Numbered from the stretch's first letter, positions 14,201 to 29,200 are shown. The stretch is 64,000 bases of DNA from Antedon mediterranea (GCF_964355755.1 NC_092678.1:13180922-13244921); one strand, 5' to 3'. The notes: generated from the sequence alone by a model not told the origin. Translations and numbers: made by a program.

Positions 14201-17200
14201 GCAGAATCGGGTGGGGAAACTATAGATCGATGATTATTGGAATGTATGATCAATAGAAATTTCTTGCCCGCACCTGGCTTTTAAGTATACACAGTTTAAG
14301 TGTAGCATTGTGTAATTGTTATATTATTTGGCTTTAACTATGACTACATTCAGACATGGTATGGTGTAGTTGAAATATAGCAACTATAGCAGCTATAGCT
14401 GAGGTTTCAGGCAAGTGACCAATGTGTCACAGTAGGATAGTGATATAACAGCTATCCCAAGGCTATTTGCAGCCTGTTTTGTATAGATGGTGTGAAGCAA
14501 TTGCACAGGTATTTGTTTGCTGTTTATAATACCAAAGCTATCCCAAGGCTATTTTCAGCCTGGATATATCAATTATAGCAACTGTAAGTTATTTCCATGC
14601 TATTTATGCTGTATAAAGTATAGCACTTACACAGCTATTGAATTGCTATTAATTGCTATTATTGCTGTATCATATATAGCAATTATACAGCTATTTGTTT
14701 GCTATTATTTGCTATTATTGCTGTATCAGGTATAGCAATTATACAGCTATTTGTTTGCAACTATAGCAGCTATAGCTGAGGTTTCAGGCAAGTGACCAAT
14801 GTGTCACAGTAGGATAGTGATAGAACACGAATAGCAATTACACAGCTATTTGTTTGCTATTATTTGCTATTATTGCTGTATCAGGTATAGCAATTACACA
14901 GCTATTTGTTTGCTATTATTGCTGTATCAGGTATAGCAATTATACAGCTATTTGTTTGCTATTAGTTGCTATTTTTGCAATATACACAGCTATTTGTTTG
15001 TTATTAATTGCTATTATTGCTGCATCAAGTATAGCAATTATACAGCTTTTTGTTCGCTATTATTTGCTATTATTGCTGTATCAGGTATAGCAATTACACA
15101 GCTATTTGTTTGCTATTATTTGCTATTATTGCTGTATAAGGTATTAGCAATTACACAGCTATTTGTTTGCTATTATTTGCTATTATTGCTGTATCAAGTA
15201 TAGCAATTACACAGCTATTTGTTTGCTATTATTTGCTATTATTGCTGTATAAGGTATAGCAATTACACAGCTATTTGTTTGCTATTATTGCTGTATCAAG
15301 TATAGCAATTACACAGCTATTTGTTTGCTATTAATTGCTATTATTGCTGTATCATGTATAGCAATTACACAGCTATTTGTTTGCTATTAATTGCTATTAT
15401 TGCTGTATCATGTATAGCAATTACACAGCTATTTGTTTGCTATTTATTGCTATGACCAATCCTGCGCCTTAGTGATGAGGGTATGTGTGAGCCAAAATGT
15501 TGGGTACGAGTTGGCATGGGTACGGGTTGACCTGTATCCTTCTAGCTAATCTTACTAGGCCTAGTAGAGTAGGTCTACGCTACCCAGTCCGGCTACAATA
15601 TGGTATTCTGTTTATAGCTTTATTGATAGCTTGGTTCAAATCTGGGTTGGGACGGCTTTTTGTCATTCTAAAACAGATTTCCTTATCATAATAAAATAAT
15701 ATATGAATTTAACTTATATATTGTATACATAGTATTAGTAATTGCAATTTCATTTATTATTATATATTATACGGTTACCCCTTAATTATACTATAGTATA
15801 ATTTCCTTGTTATATTTTACAATATTTTCTTCACAATTCAACAATTTTGTCTTTCACACCACAAATTATCATACTGAATCATCACACACCAAGTCTCATA
15901 CATCTCTACTGTATTTCTCCAAGCTACTCCAACTACATGATATTTTCTTGAGGCTAAACTACAGTACACGGTATACTGGTACTACCATCATTCCTGGCCC
16001 GTCAACCTGGACCACATTACAGTATGGTCCAACACATAAGTACAGTCATACTACTGATTCTAAATAGTAAATTACACCCTGTGGTCAAGACTTTATTTGC
16101 TCTTATGCTTATTTCCTCTAACATACAGAGTACGTAGGGCTTCCAATTTGCTTTTATACCTGTTAATTAAAAAATCGTTTATGCCTATTGTTGCATAAAG
16201 TATCAAATTTAGACTGTAAATACTGGGATGATCACCCTAAATTTTCTTTTTCAATTAACAATTTTATATTTCACAGCTAGAAAAACGCACTAAAGCATCA
16301 TATAGAGATTTTTTATTCATAACTGTTAAATTGCATCCCAATACATGGTACCTATTGGTATTATATCTAAAAATACAAAGGCAGCCAACACAGATAGTTT
16401 GATATATATACAGTACTCTCTTATAAATAGATGTATCTCTCCAAACTACTCCAACTACCTAATCATAATAATAGTACTATTAGTATACTACTGTAAACTT
16501 TGTAGACAAGAAATAAATTGTATCCCCCTAGAGAAAATATGGAAGTACAGTCGGTTGTCCTCTCACTGGCCCGATGAGAGGCCAATGATGTTTTTAAGCA
16601 AAATTCTATCATAATTACCTAATTGGTAATGTTCAATGTGTTATTTATTGAAGTGCTTTGAATACGTTGATGGAATTTGGAGGTAATAATATTTATTAAT
16701 AAATTAATAGAAAACTAGAGAGGGTGCTTTTCGACAAGAAAATGAATGTTTTTTATGTGTGTTATTTTTCCGCTCGAGTTTATTCAATGTACTGTAATAT
16801 ACACTGTTACATACTATTTATTGGGAAGTAATTATTTCTGTGTGAATCTTCATGAAGTTGTTTGAAAGCCTATACTCTTACTTCTTTATACATATAAATA
16901 CACCTCGCATCACCAACCTCCAACACACCATATTCTGCCCACACACACTTCATCTCCTGAACTAACATAGTACAGTATAATTCAAATCAATTGTTTTAAA
17001 TGTTTTTTATTGAAATCAATCAGCCTCAAAAAATATTATAATAGTAACAATAACAGAAAGGTAGATATGTATTTTAATAATTTTTAAATAAAAAAATGAA
17101 AAAAAAAATGAATAAATGTTTATACATACATTATAAAAGTAATACAATAACTACTATTTTAGTAATGCATACACAAGTACAGAATATCAGAAATCCATGA

Positions 17201-20200
17201 ATTATGTGTCTCAATATGGCATTATTAGGCTAATTTGCTTTGAGAAAAACATCAATGCCATTGGCCTATACAAACATTCAATGCAATAAGACAAAATAGT
17301 TACATAAACAATTAATACTAATATTGGTAGGCATAAAATAATAGTGTATATAAACTTTCTTTAAATATAAACAGTATAGCCTTACCAATTTATTTAATAC
17401 ATAATATATGAACTATATTACCACAAAATAAATATAAATGAATTTATAAGGACATGATGATTATCAAAAATAGTCAATATAATTTAATATTATGTTCATA
17501 TTATTATAATTATTATATCATATAGATTTTCAAAAACATAGTTTGGTAACATTTAGTTTCTGTTAGATATCAGACCTTTAATACTTGGAAATAACCTATA
17601 CTAACTATAAAACATTCTTCTTTTCAATGCAGTATGCATATGTAGATACAGTACACCTATATAGGCTAGTCAATCTAGCAAAAAAAACAGCCCAAAGTGA
17701 AACAAATTGCAAACAGAGATTTTTCTTTTTTAAATAGTCATATATGATGAGGAGATCAAAATTTGAGCATCACACCTCTGTCACTCATCTCGATGATATG
17801 CAAATTAGCTTAAATATGCAAATTAGGGTGAAATTACAAGGTTACCATATCTCAAAAACTACTAGTCCGAGAGAGTTGATTTTTTCACTGATCTATTCAA
17901 AATGTATATATTTATATTTACTCTAATGAAACATTTTACGAAAAAATGACCGGAAGTACAACATTTGACCTTCGACCCCATTTCTCAATGTTTGCATATA
18001 CAATGTGACTAAAATGTCTGTAGAGACTTTATTGTGCCCTCAAATGACCCAGACATAGGTTCCTAATAGCCAGCATAGGATCACTTTGTAATTCCCAAAA
18101 TCACACCTTTGTCAGACACCTCGAAAGTATGCAAATTAGTAGTACAATTTAAATAAAATATACAAATAAGGGGAAAAAATTACAGTTGTCCTATATCTCA
18201 AAAACCACTAATGCTAGAGAGCTGATTTTTTCACAGCCGTATTCAAAATGTACATATTTCTATTTGCTCCAATGAAACATTTTACAAAAAATTGACCGGA
18301 AGTATGACATTTGACCCTCGACCCCATTTCTCAATATTGCATATATAAATGAAACTAAAATGTCTGTAGAGACTTTGTTTTGCCCTCAAATGACTCCGAT
18401 ACAGGTTTCTAATAGCCAACATAGGACTGTTTAGTAGATCTCAAAATCACACCTGTATCACTCACCTCCAAAGTATGTAAATTATTAGTACAAGTTACAT
18501 GAAATATGCAAATTAGAGGGTGAAATTAAGGGTTCCTGTATATCAAAAACCACTAAGGCTAGAGAGTTGATTTTTTCAATAACTTGTTCAGAATGTACAT
18601 ATTTATATTTACTCTAATGAAACATTTTACGAAAAAATGACCGGAAATACAACAATTGACCCTCGACCCCATTTATTAATGTTTGCATACATAATGCGAC
18701 TAAAATGTCTGTAGAGACTTTGTTTTGGACTCAAATAACTCGGATACATGTTTCCTATAGTCAGCATAGGACCGCTTTAATTCCCAAAATCACGCCTTCG
18801 TTTTGGCATGGTTGGAATTCCCTTTTTTCGTATTAGTTTATGTACAGCGCTTAGAGGTTACACAACATTAGGCGCTATATAAATCTAGGATATTATTATT
18901 ATTTCTCAATATTTGCATATAATGCAACTAAAATGTATGTACATACTTTGTTTTGGCCTCAAATGACTTGGATACAGGTTTTATATAGCCAGTATAGGAT
19001 CGTTTAGTAATTCCAAAAGTCAAGCAACTCGAAAGTATGCAAATTATTAGTACAAGTTATACGAAATATGCAAATTACAGCCTTATGTATCTCGAAAAAC
19101 GCTAATGACCGATAGAGATATGGCAACTTTCACCTCTTGTACTACTAATTTGCATATTTTCTAGGGAAGTAACAAAGGTGTGATTTTGAGAATTACTACA
19201 GTTCTATGCTGGCTATAGAAAACCTGTATCTGAGTCATTTGAGGCCAAAACAGTCTGTACAGATATTTTAGTTGAATTATATGAAAATATTGAGAAATAG
19301 GGTCAAGGGTCCAATGTCATAATTCAATCAAGACAATTTTTGCATAAAATGTTTCATTACAGCGAATATAAATATGTACATTCTGAATCAACTCTGAATT
19401 CAAATCAACTCTCTAGCATTAATGGTTTTCGAGATATGAAAAGACTGTAATTTCACCCCTAATTTGCATATTTCATGTAACTTGTACTAATAATTTGCAT
19501 ACTTTCAAGGTATGTGACAAAGATGTGATTTTTGGAATTACAAAGAGGTCCTATGCTGACAATAGGAAAACTGTATCCGAGTCATTTGAGTCCAAAAAAA
19601 TTATCTACAGACATTTTAGTCGCATTATGTATGCAAACATTGATAAATAGGGTCAAGGGTCAATTGTTGTATTTCCGGTCATTTTTTCGTAAAATGTTTC
19701 ATTAGAGCAAATATAAATATGTACATTCTGAACAAGTTTTTGAAAAAATCAACTCTCTACCTAGCGGTTTTCGATACATATAGGAACCTGTAATTTCACC
19801 CCCTAATTTGCATATTTCATGTAACTTGTACTAATAATTTGCATACTTTGAAGGTGAGTGATACAGGTGTGATTTTGAGATTTACTAAACATTCCTATGT
19901 TGGCTATTAGAAACCTGTATCCGAGTCATTTGAGGGCAAAACAAAGTATCTACAGACATTTTAGTTTTCATTATATATGCAATATTGAGAAATGGGGTCG
20001 AGGGTCAAATGTCATAGTTCCGGGCATTTTTTTGTAAAATGTCTCATTACAGCAAATATAAATATATACATTTTAAATATTTTAGTGAAAAATCAACACT
20101 CTAGCATAAGCGGTTTTCGAGATATGGCAACGCTGTAATTTCACTCCCTAATTTGCATATTTAATATTACTTGTACTACTAATTTGCATACTTTCGAGGT

Positions 20201-23200
20201 GCGTGACGAAGTTGTGATTTTAGGAATTATAATACAGTTCTATGGTGGGTATTGAAAAACAATATCCAAGTAATTGAGTCCAAAATAAAGTCTTTACAGA
20301 CATTTTAATCACATATTTATGTAAATATTGAGAAATGGGGTCAAGGGTCAAAATTTGCTACTTCCGGACATTTTTATGTAAAATGTCTCATTAGAGCAAA
20401 TATAAATATATATATTCTGAACCAGACTGTGCAAAAATGAACTCTCTACGATTAGTAGTTTTTAAGATATGGTAACCCTGTAATTTCACCCTAATTTGCA
20501 TATTTAAGCTAATTTGCATACCTTCGGGATGAGTGTCAGAGGTGTGATGCTCAAAAAATAATCACCTTATCATATGTAACCATTTAAAAAAAAAAAATCT
20601 CTGTTTGCAATTTGTTTCACTCAAAATGCTAGATTGACTAGCCTAATATTGTAAGAACATAATTTCAATAATTTCTTTGTTAGCTATCAACCTAGGGGTT
20701 AAGTAATTAGGAAAACATTGGTTTATTTTTATATAAATTATATGTACAGAAATTCGTTCTTCTAGCCTCAGATCATTCCTGAAGTTAGACATAAATCACC
20801 CAAATTAGTATTAAGTAATGGATATTAGATGAAGTACAGTACAAATACATGTTTCAGGAGGATAATTTATGTTAAAAAGGTGATAATTAGTTTAAATTTT
20901 ACCCCGATGAACTTTATTCAATTACCAGGTTGAAGTATGGTGAAAACACTACTATATGGCAGAATAAATGTACTCATGTAGAACACAGTCAGTTCTACCA
21001 AGGTTAGAGGTGTGCTACAATTTTAGAAGTGGAAACATGACTTTTTCAATATAGTAAACAGCATTATAAATACAATTTTAAAAAGATGAGAATGCAAGTA
21101 AATATTAGATTCATAGTCCTCATTATGTACAATGATTTTCTACTATCACACATATTAAAATATAAAAAACAATCATGTAGCCTTTAATGGATTTACATGG
21201 AGGTCTGTGGAGCCGTGAAATGTGCAAAAAGTCACATTTGTGCTAACAACCACATTTGTGCAAACATTTTACCTTCAAATGTGCAAACAACCACGTTTGT
21301 GCAAACATTTTACCTTCAAATGTGCAAATCTGTAAAAATTCATTACCCGCAAATGTGCAAACATCTCGCCGTTAAATGTAAAACCGATGTGCAAAGGGTA
21401 TTCTACAAATGTGCAAGTCATTTCTTCAGTCAAATTTGTATTACATTTTATATTTTTGGTTCCTAGGTCTTTCAGAGTAGAAATAACAATAGGAAAGTCT
21501 AATAAATCTAAAATGTTCAATATCATAATAACTAATTATACTGTCGTATTTTATTAGTATCAAAGTCTTTAACCCGTCTCAGCCAAATTCAAGTCGACCC
21601 CAAGTTAACTTGCCCTCAAATCAATTCGGCCACAAGTCCCTCGGCCTCACGTCAACTCGGCCACGTTAAAGTATGAAACGCAAAAAGTGCAAATGAATGG
21701 GACAAAATCAGTCTAATGAACAGAAGAAAAATAATAAAAACGAAGTAGGCCTACTCATGTTATAGGGATGAATATTAGTATGAATGTGAATATTATATGC
21801 ACGATTCAAAATAACGCAAAGATTTCGCAATTTGAACTGCACAAGCTTGTTTATTTTGAAATTGCGCAATTTTAAAAACATGTTATTCTTTTAATGCGTT
21901 ACTTGCATTATTCTTCTTCTGTTCATTATACTGATTTTGGTTGAAGAAAATAATTTGCACATTTGTTTATTATATCAGTCCTATTTATTTGCACTTTTTG
22001 CGTTCCAAACTTTAATGTGGCCGAGTTGATCGATTAGTTTTTGGCCGAGTTAACGTGAGGCCGAGTTGTTTTTGTTGTTGTTATTTTACTTATTTAGTTT
22101 AACCCATGTTATGTAAATTTTTTATATTGTTATTTCTTTATTTTTTTAATTCATTTATTTATTTATTTATTTTCTTTTTCCGTGTTGTTTTTATCTAATC
22201 TTTGTTTAGGCATGTCTGTCACAAGCTTTTTGCTTTTTTGATCATGCCTTCTTCAATCATATTACCTTTCTTTACACCATTTTGTTGACTGTTTTATTTT
22301 GAAGAAAATAAATGTTACTTTGACTTTGACTTTGACTTTGACTTACATGAATAGGCCTATGATCTGAATCACAAACATTTCTATTTCACTTTATTTTTGT
22401 GTCATCTAATATTAAATGATAGACCATACTGCAAACGAGTGTCGATTAATGCAAGTTAAGTGCACTAACAAGAACAAATCTATCTATTTTGTATGGAAGG
22501 CTGCACTCAATTTTAAGTTTATCTGGAGATATTTAGCTTTTAAAACGTATTCACGGAATTTTTACTATGTTTAAAATTAATTTAGTAATTAAATAGTATA
22601 TAGTGTATGGTAATGATAGTTTATTATTATCGGTCTTATCATATCTTTATTACGTTTTACTAAGGCAAGAAAGGCGTATCATTATTTTGGTCACATGATC
22701 GATGTAAACACGTCACCCGCGGAGCTACAAATTGGAAGGATGGTCATTCCATATTAAATTTACGGCGAAATTATGTTTCTTTGTCTTTTGTTTTTGACCC
22801 CATTTAAAAATTAAATGTTTTGGTGTGATGTTACTTACAAAAATCATCCAAATAATCAATAAATAAGGACAAGAATGAATTATGACCGGAAGAACACGCC
22901 GCGGAATGTTCAAACGTTTCTATTCCAGTACGAATACTACTTTCAATTACAACCTAACTATCTCATATTATTGCATCTTGCATAACACTCAACATCTCCT
23001 TACCACAATACTAATTTATGGTATGTGGTACTGGTATTTGTTACGTTTAATAGTCCTTTTATGATACACTGGCTTCGAATGTTGATAATTTTATTTTATT
23101 TTACGAACAAATTTAAGTAAACTTACCAATTTGATGTTTACCACTTCGAGTGAATATTTTGAAAACATTCGAAAGCACATACATATGTGTCTTTGCTATA

Positions 23201-26200
23201 CTAAAATAACTTCCCAGTTGGCTACATCATCATCGGAATCACTCCGGAAATAAGGGAATTCACAGAAAATTGATATTTTTCAGTCTACGTTCACAGCATA
23301 ACACCAGCAAAACATTTCATTTCAATTTCTTTGAGTATTATTTATCATTGCAAAACTAAAATGATTTGCTGCAATAACCTGTATGATTTAACTTCATGAT
23401 TATAATTTCTTGATAGGACGGAAACACCCCGCTGCATGAATATATGCGTTCAAATGAACCTACCTTAGAATTAGTGAACTACCTCACGGAACAAGGTGCA
23501 TCCGTATCAGCACTAAATAAGGTAATATGGGCTAGAGATAATTTATATGATTACACCTAACGTACGTATGATCTGGGCCGGAAACAGATCTTATCCACTT
23601 TATTTTATTTATTTTGATTGAGTTATTTATACTTACTTGCTGCAATAAATATTTAGTAGTAATTAAAAAAGATCCTACAGTTATTGTGATATTGGTATAT
23701 TGTTCAATGAAATTATTAATTTACCTATGTTTTATGTGGACATGTCATTATAAAATGGTTGAATTTAGGATCATGACTGAAAGCAATATATAAACTACAC
23801 GGGCGGTTATGATTTCTTTTATCACTAAAACTGCAAAATAATGGGAATGCACATACAATTTATATAATTAATTCGGTCTACGTTCACAAAATATGCACCA
23901 GCAAAACCTTTTATTTTAACTTCTTTGTGTATTATTTATCATTACTTTAGTATAATTATTTGCTGCAATACACTGTATGTATAAACTTCGTGATAATAAT
24001 TTGTTCTCTATAGGACGGAAACAGCCCGTTGCATGAATACATGCGTTCAAATGAACCTGCCTTAGATGTAGTAAACTATCTCACGAAGCAAGGTGCATCA
24101 ATAACAGCACTAAATAAGGTAATATAGGGCTACAGATAATTTATATGACTAGATGGTATGCTCGCTTCGCTCGCGTACCATCTAGGTCGTGCCCACAGAT
24201 GGTTCTCGAATACATAATAATTTCAGCGTTAAAAAACTGGCGATTTCAAATGTACGTACCGCAGGACAATAATACATGTCGTTTACAGGAACGAATAAAT
24301 AGACACTGTGATTTATGTACTGAACTAAAATTAGCACCCTGGGAATTACTTCCGAAAGAAAAACTTGTCACAAAATGAGTCAAATTTAAACAAACTTAAT
24401 TTGTGTTTTGTATGTAACATTAGGGTTGAGGGATGGGAAAGAGGATGGGTGCAAAGAGGAACAGTTGTTAAATATATTCTTTATCCATGTAGTAACGAAA
24501 TATTAATTGTTTTCATGTTTTACAAATAATATACCACTAAACACAGTAAAACATTGCGATGTAATACTTTGTTGAAACTATCACCGTCCTAGTCGATTGA
24601 AATAGTATAGTACATATAACGATACATCACTACGACGTTTATAATATGTTTATATAATGTATAACAATTTGTGAAAACCACCCCTATTCGTGGCAAATCA
24701 TAAATTCGACTTAATCGTCAATAAATATTAAATTATCTAACTCAACTTAATTAGTAGGCCTAATGGTTTTCAATTGTTTCTTAGAGCCAATTCATACTTA
24801 AGTTGGTTCCTAACCCTACCCACCAAAGTTGTTCTGCGTTTAGGGCATGTGATGCACCGTAGGCCTATCTTCTACTGGCTTTACAACGCTACTCATGCCA
24901 GTGGGGGAAGGGTGATGATGTCACGTGGGTGGTTTAACTGCAATAATAAAGATTTGTACATAATATACGGCGACTGAAAACGCTAGCTCATTATCCGTTA
25001 AAGAAAATCTATATCCAACCTCTGCAGCACAGATTGAAAAAAAAATGGATCGAATTTCTGTTATGAGTATACAGTACTTGCCTTTACGACGCCTGAGGGA
25101 TAGATTGGAATGTTCCATTCATTTCAAATCAATACATTGGCATAAACGTATATTAAATCTATCAAAATAGTATTTTTTTAAGAAAATCGGCCTGTCTTCA
25201 ACATTATGATACTGTACTCGAGCTGTTCAACCGATTTTCAGCTATTAAAAACAATTATCGTAGGAGGAGATAGCAAAATGCGAAGCCTCCTCGCATTTTT
25301 GTGGCGGGTATTTTTCAAGATGGACATCCATTAGACAGTGTATACCATGATCGGAAAACACCCCTATTTGAGGCAAATCGTTGAACCTAAATTCGTTTTA
25401 ATCGTCAATAACTAATTATCTAACTTAATTTAATTAGTAAACAGTGTTACATCAGGTGGTTAAAATCAGTACCGAAAGTACGAACCAACTTTATATACCA
25501 TCGAGTAAAAATTCTAAAAGTAAGGCGCGATTTACCGAATTTTGCCCTTACGTAAATTTATATATAGATTACACCTATAACGTACGTATGATCTGCAACG
25601 CACAAACATCTTATCCACTTTATTTTATATCATATTACAATTGATTGAGTTATTTAGAATTACATACTGCAATAATTATTTAGTAGTAATTAAACAATAG
25701 TATACAGTAAAGCTTGGTTCCCACTAGAACGTAACGCAAGGACGTAAACGCAACGCAAGCGTTTTAACCAATGATAAGCGAAGTTATAGACAGTTAGCAT
25801 TCACAAGCGAATAAGCCATCGCTTGTGATGGCTTATTCGCTTGTGAATGGTCAATTCACTTGCGTTGCGTTACGTCCTTGCGTTGCGTCGCTAGTGGGAA
25901 CCACGCTTTATTGTGAAATTGGTATATTTTGCAATGAAAGTATTAATTGAACTATGTTTTATGTGGACATGATTGAATTTAGAATCATGACTGAAAGCAA
26001 TGTTCACGTTAACCTGTATGTAAACTACACAATTTTTTTTTTTTTATCAGTTGCTATTGCTAAATAGTAAACAATTGATTCAATTCCGTCTACGTTCACA
26101 GCATATGCACCAGCAAAACCTTTATTTCAACTTCTTTGTGTATTCTTTATCTATAACTATAATTATTTGTTTCAATAACATTTAAGTATACATTGATTGA

Positions 26201-29200
26201 GTTATTTAAAATTACTTGCTGCAATAATTATTTAGTAAATTAAACAATATTATACGGCTTTACCACGTTGAAACACCGGTTCTCGTCAGATCACCGAAGT
26301 TAAGCGACGTTGGGCCTGTTTAGTGCTTGGATGGGATACAATCTGGGAATATCGGGTGCTGTATATTTAGCTGGGGCCCATCAAGCATTTAAAATCAGCA
26401 TTGCTGACAATTATGGCAGCCGCTGAATCTAGTATTTGCCTTTCTTCTGGTGAAGGTGGCCACAGGACGAGAGAAGCCCTTGATCAATGTTAGGCCCCAT
26501 CAAAGTGCTTTAAACAGTCCTGGCTTTGTTAGTATCAAACATGTTAGTGGCGGTAATTATCGGTGTTGGTTTCGATTGAATAAAATGAAATAAAAATAAA
26601 ATAAAAATACAGTTATTGTGAAGTTGGTATATTTTGCAATGAAATTATTAATTTACCTACGTTTTCTGTGGACATGTCATTAAAAAAGGGTTGAATTTAG
26701 AAGCATGACTGAAAGCAATGTTTACATTAACCTGTTGTATAAACTTAACCAATATGATTTTTTCCATTAATCATTGGAAACGAGAATCCACAGACAATCG
26801 ATACAATTGAGTCTACGTTCACAGCATAATATGCACCAGCAAACCATTTTATTTAAAATTGTTGTTGATTATTTATCATTACTTAAATATAATTATTTGC
26901 TGCAATGATATGTTTGTTGTATAAACATCTTGATTATACATTTTTTTTATAGGACGGAAACAACCTACTGCATGAATACATGCGTTCTAATAAACCTACC
27001 TTAAAAATAGTGAAATATCTCACGATGGAAGGTGCAACAGTAACAGCACCAAATAAGGTAACTTATAAGCAAATTGTCTTTTTCAAAAGGTAATCGAGAA
27101 GAACTGAAACGTGTTCAGAAAGAGAACTGAAGCTTGTTATAAGTTAATACAAACGAAAAATTGAAAATAATGTTGTCAGTAATGACATGAAAAAGGTTTG
27201 GACAGGAATGTGGATAAAAATTGGTTATAAAGGATCGAATATGAAGAATAAAAACTATACATTTGATAACATCAATAGGTTATGCAAATGAATTAAATAG
27301 ATTTGGCAATATTGATTTAAAAAAAAAACAAGATTAGCTATTAGTTAGCTCGTAGGATTTTGATATTGAATTTGACCTATTCTAATAGGTCAACTTCATA
27401 ATCAAATATTTCCTGTTCATTAGGTAAAACTAATGAACAAGACGTCTTTGAATTATTCCGAAAGTTAAAACATTCCAAGGCACCAACCCTTGATAGTATA
27501 CAATCCAAGGTACTTAAAGCATGTGGTTTTCAAATATCCTGGTGTATTTACAGTCATTTTTAATACAAGAACATTTTTTTTTTAATTGTGTTTCTTAACC
27601 AATTTTATATTTTAATACGTCCTTGTAAAACAATCATTTCATCAGACTTTTTCTGGCTTTTGTAAATATTTTATATATTAGATTAAAAAAAATAAATATG
27701 ATGGAAATAACACAGATCAATTAAAATATATTGACTTTACTTCTTGTTAGATATCATCTTTTTAAATGACCATCACCTCTCTTAAGCGACCACTACCCCT
27801 TTATTTAATATAGTGACCACCACTTTTAAAGAACCACCACCTCTTGTAAGCGTCCATCACTTTTAAAGGATCACCACACGTAAGAAATATGGTTTCTTAC
27901 GATATATGTGTCACATTATAGTTTAAAGGACATTGGAAACCATAATCAATTTGCATTGTAACTTATGATTTAATTAGGATTTGCTTGTTAATTAAGATTG
28001 TTGATGCATGTTGTTTTTTTATATCGGGAGTCCTTATTGAAACAAGCTCTAGAGCTTATAGAGTTATCATCTTGCTCTCATCCTGCCATTTTATTATATG
28101 TTTTTGTAATACAGTATTGATATAAAACAAACAGACGTTCTGTCATTCTTTATAATTGTATGAGTAAAAAGTATGAGTATTCCTGTATCTGAAGTGTTTT
28201 GTAAACACAATATGTCTTATAATATTCATATTGCATCAGCCACAAAACAACAACAATCAATCATGTTATCAGTTGTGTCTAACAAAAAGAATAAGAATCC
28301 TAATTATCCTTATTATTAAAACTTCATCAGTTTGGCATTAATGGTACTTTATTCTCATGGTTTAAACGTTATCTTGGCGGTAGGTTGCAGATATTAGTAA
28401 TTGATGGTGCCACATCCAATTCTCTCCCAGTCATCTCAGGCGTGCCTCAAGGTTCCATTCTTGCCTCCCTGCTGTTCAATATATTTGTAAATGAAATACC
28501 AAATCTCTTTCAAAATTCCTACTGTCTTATTTTCGCTGACGACCTCAAGATTTACAAAATTATTACCACCACTGAGGACTCCGTTGCACTTCAGGCAGAT
28601 CTGGAAAGACTCGGTACGTGGGTTTCCGACTGGAAAATGTCCCTGAAGTCCGAGAAATGCAAAGTCCTGTCTTGCTCTCTTAAGAAAAACCTATTAGTTT
28701 CGCTTGCTCTGTTCAAGAAGAAGTCATTGGAAGTGTAAACTCTTATCGGGACCTCGGCATTTTCATCGACCGTAAACTGACATTTATTTCACACGTTGAT
28801 CATGTTGTCAGAAAGGCCAAAAGGCTGCTTGGGCTGATGTGGCGCAATTGCAAACATTTCTCTCCATACACCAAACGTGCACTTTATCTTTATCTTTCCC
28901 TCATCCAACCATCTTTTAATTTCTGTTCAATTATTTACAACTCACTCTCTGTTTCTCAAGCCTCCAGAATAGATCGGACCCATAACAAGTGTTTGCGCTT
29001 TGTCGGCCCAGGAGCCAACCTGCCTCCTATTGTTTCCCCGACATCTAGGAGAGCAAGACAGGATTTGCAATTCCTGTATAAATTTCTTACTTCTAAGTTT
29101 GATTGTAATCTTGTTTCGTTTTTAGTCGGGTGAAAGCGACTCTATAGTTCACTATGTCGGTCGGTCGGTCTGTCGGTCGGTCGGTCTGTCGGTCTGTCTG

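Larger units (their letters stand above)
15490..21207. mobile_element. Second copy of giant foldback, internally deleted and with nested insert
   Basis: From 15490 to about 16585 the sequence follows the left-arm orientation (ATAGCTTTATTGATAGCT, then CCTTATTATA and CATACAGAGTACGTA). From about 16590 it jumps to the right-arm orientation (TTTAAGCAAAATTCTATC, as at 10252) and continues to 21207, interrupted at 17664-20643 by another element. Homology stops abruptly at CATGGAGGTCT. The central part of the palindrome is missing. Confidence 0.8.

Noticed and set aside
14517-15203. Several overlapping ORFs rich in Ile, Leu, Cys and Tyr, like membrane proteins
   Set aside because: They are translations of the 56-bp satellite and shift frame with the repeat length.
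24145-24378. 77-codon ORF starting in the intron after ankyrin exon 4
   Set aside because: It lies across the Helitron terminal hairpin, has no similarity to known families and is absent in the second Helitron copy.
26250-26368. A functional 5S rRNA gene
   Set aside because: It has no T-run terminator after the 5S part, carries substitutions and small gaps, and is fused to a unique body with an A-rich tail.
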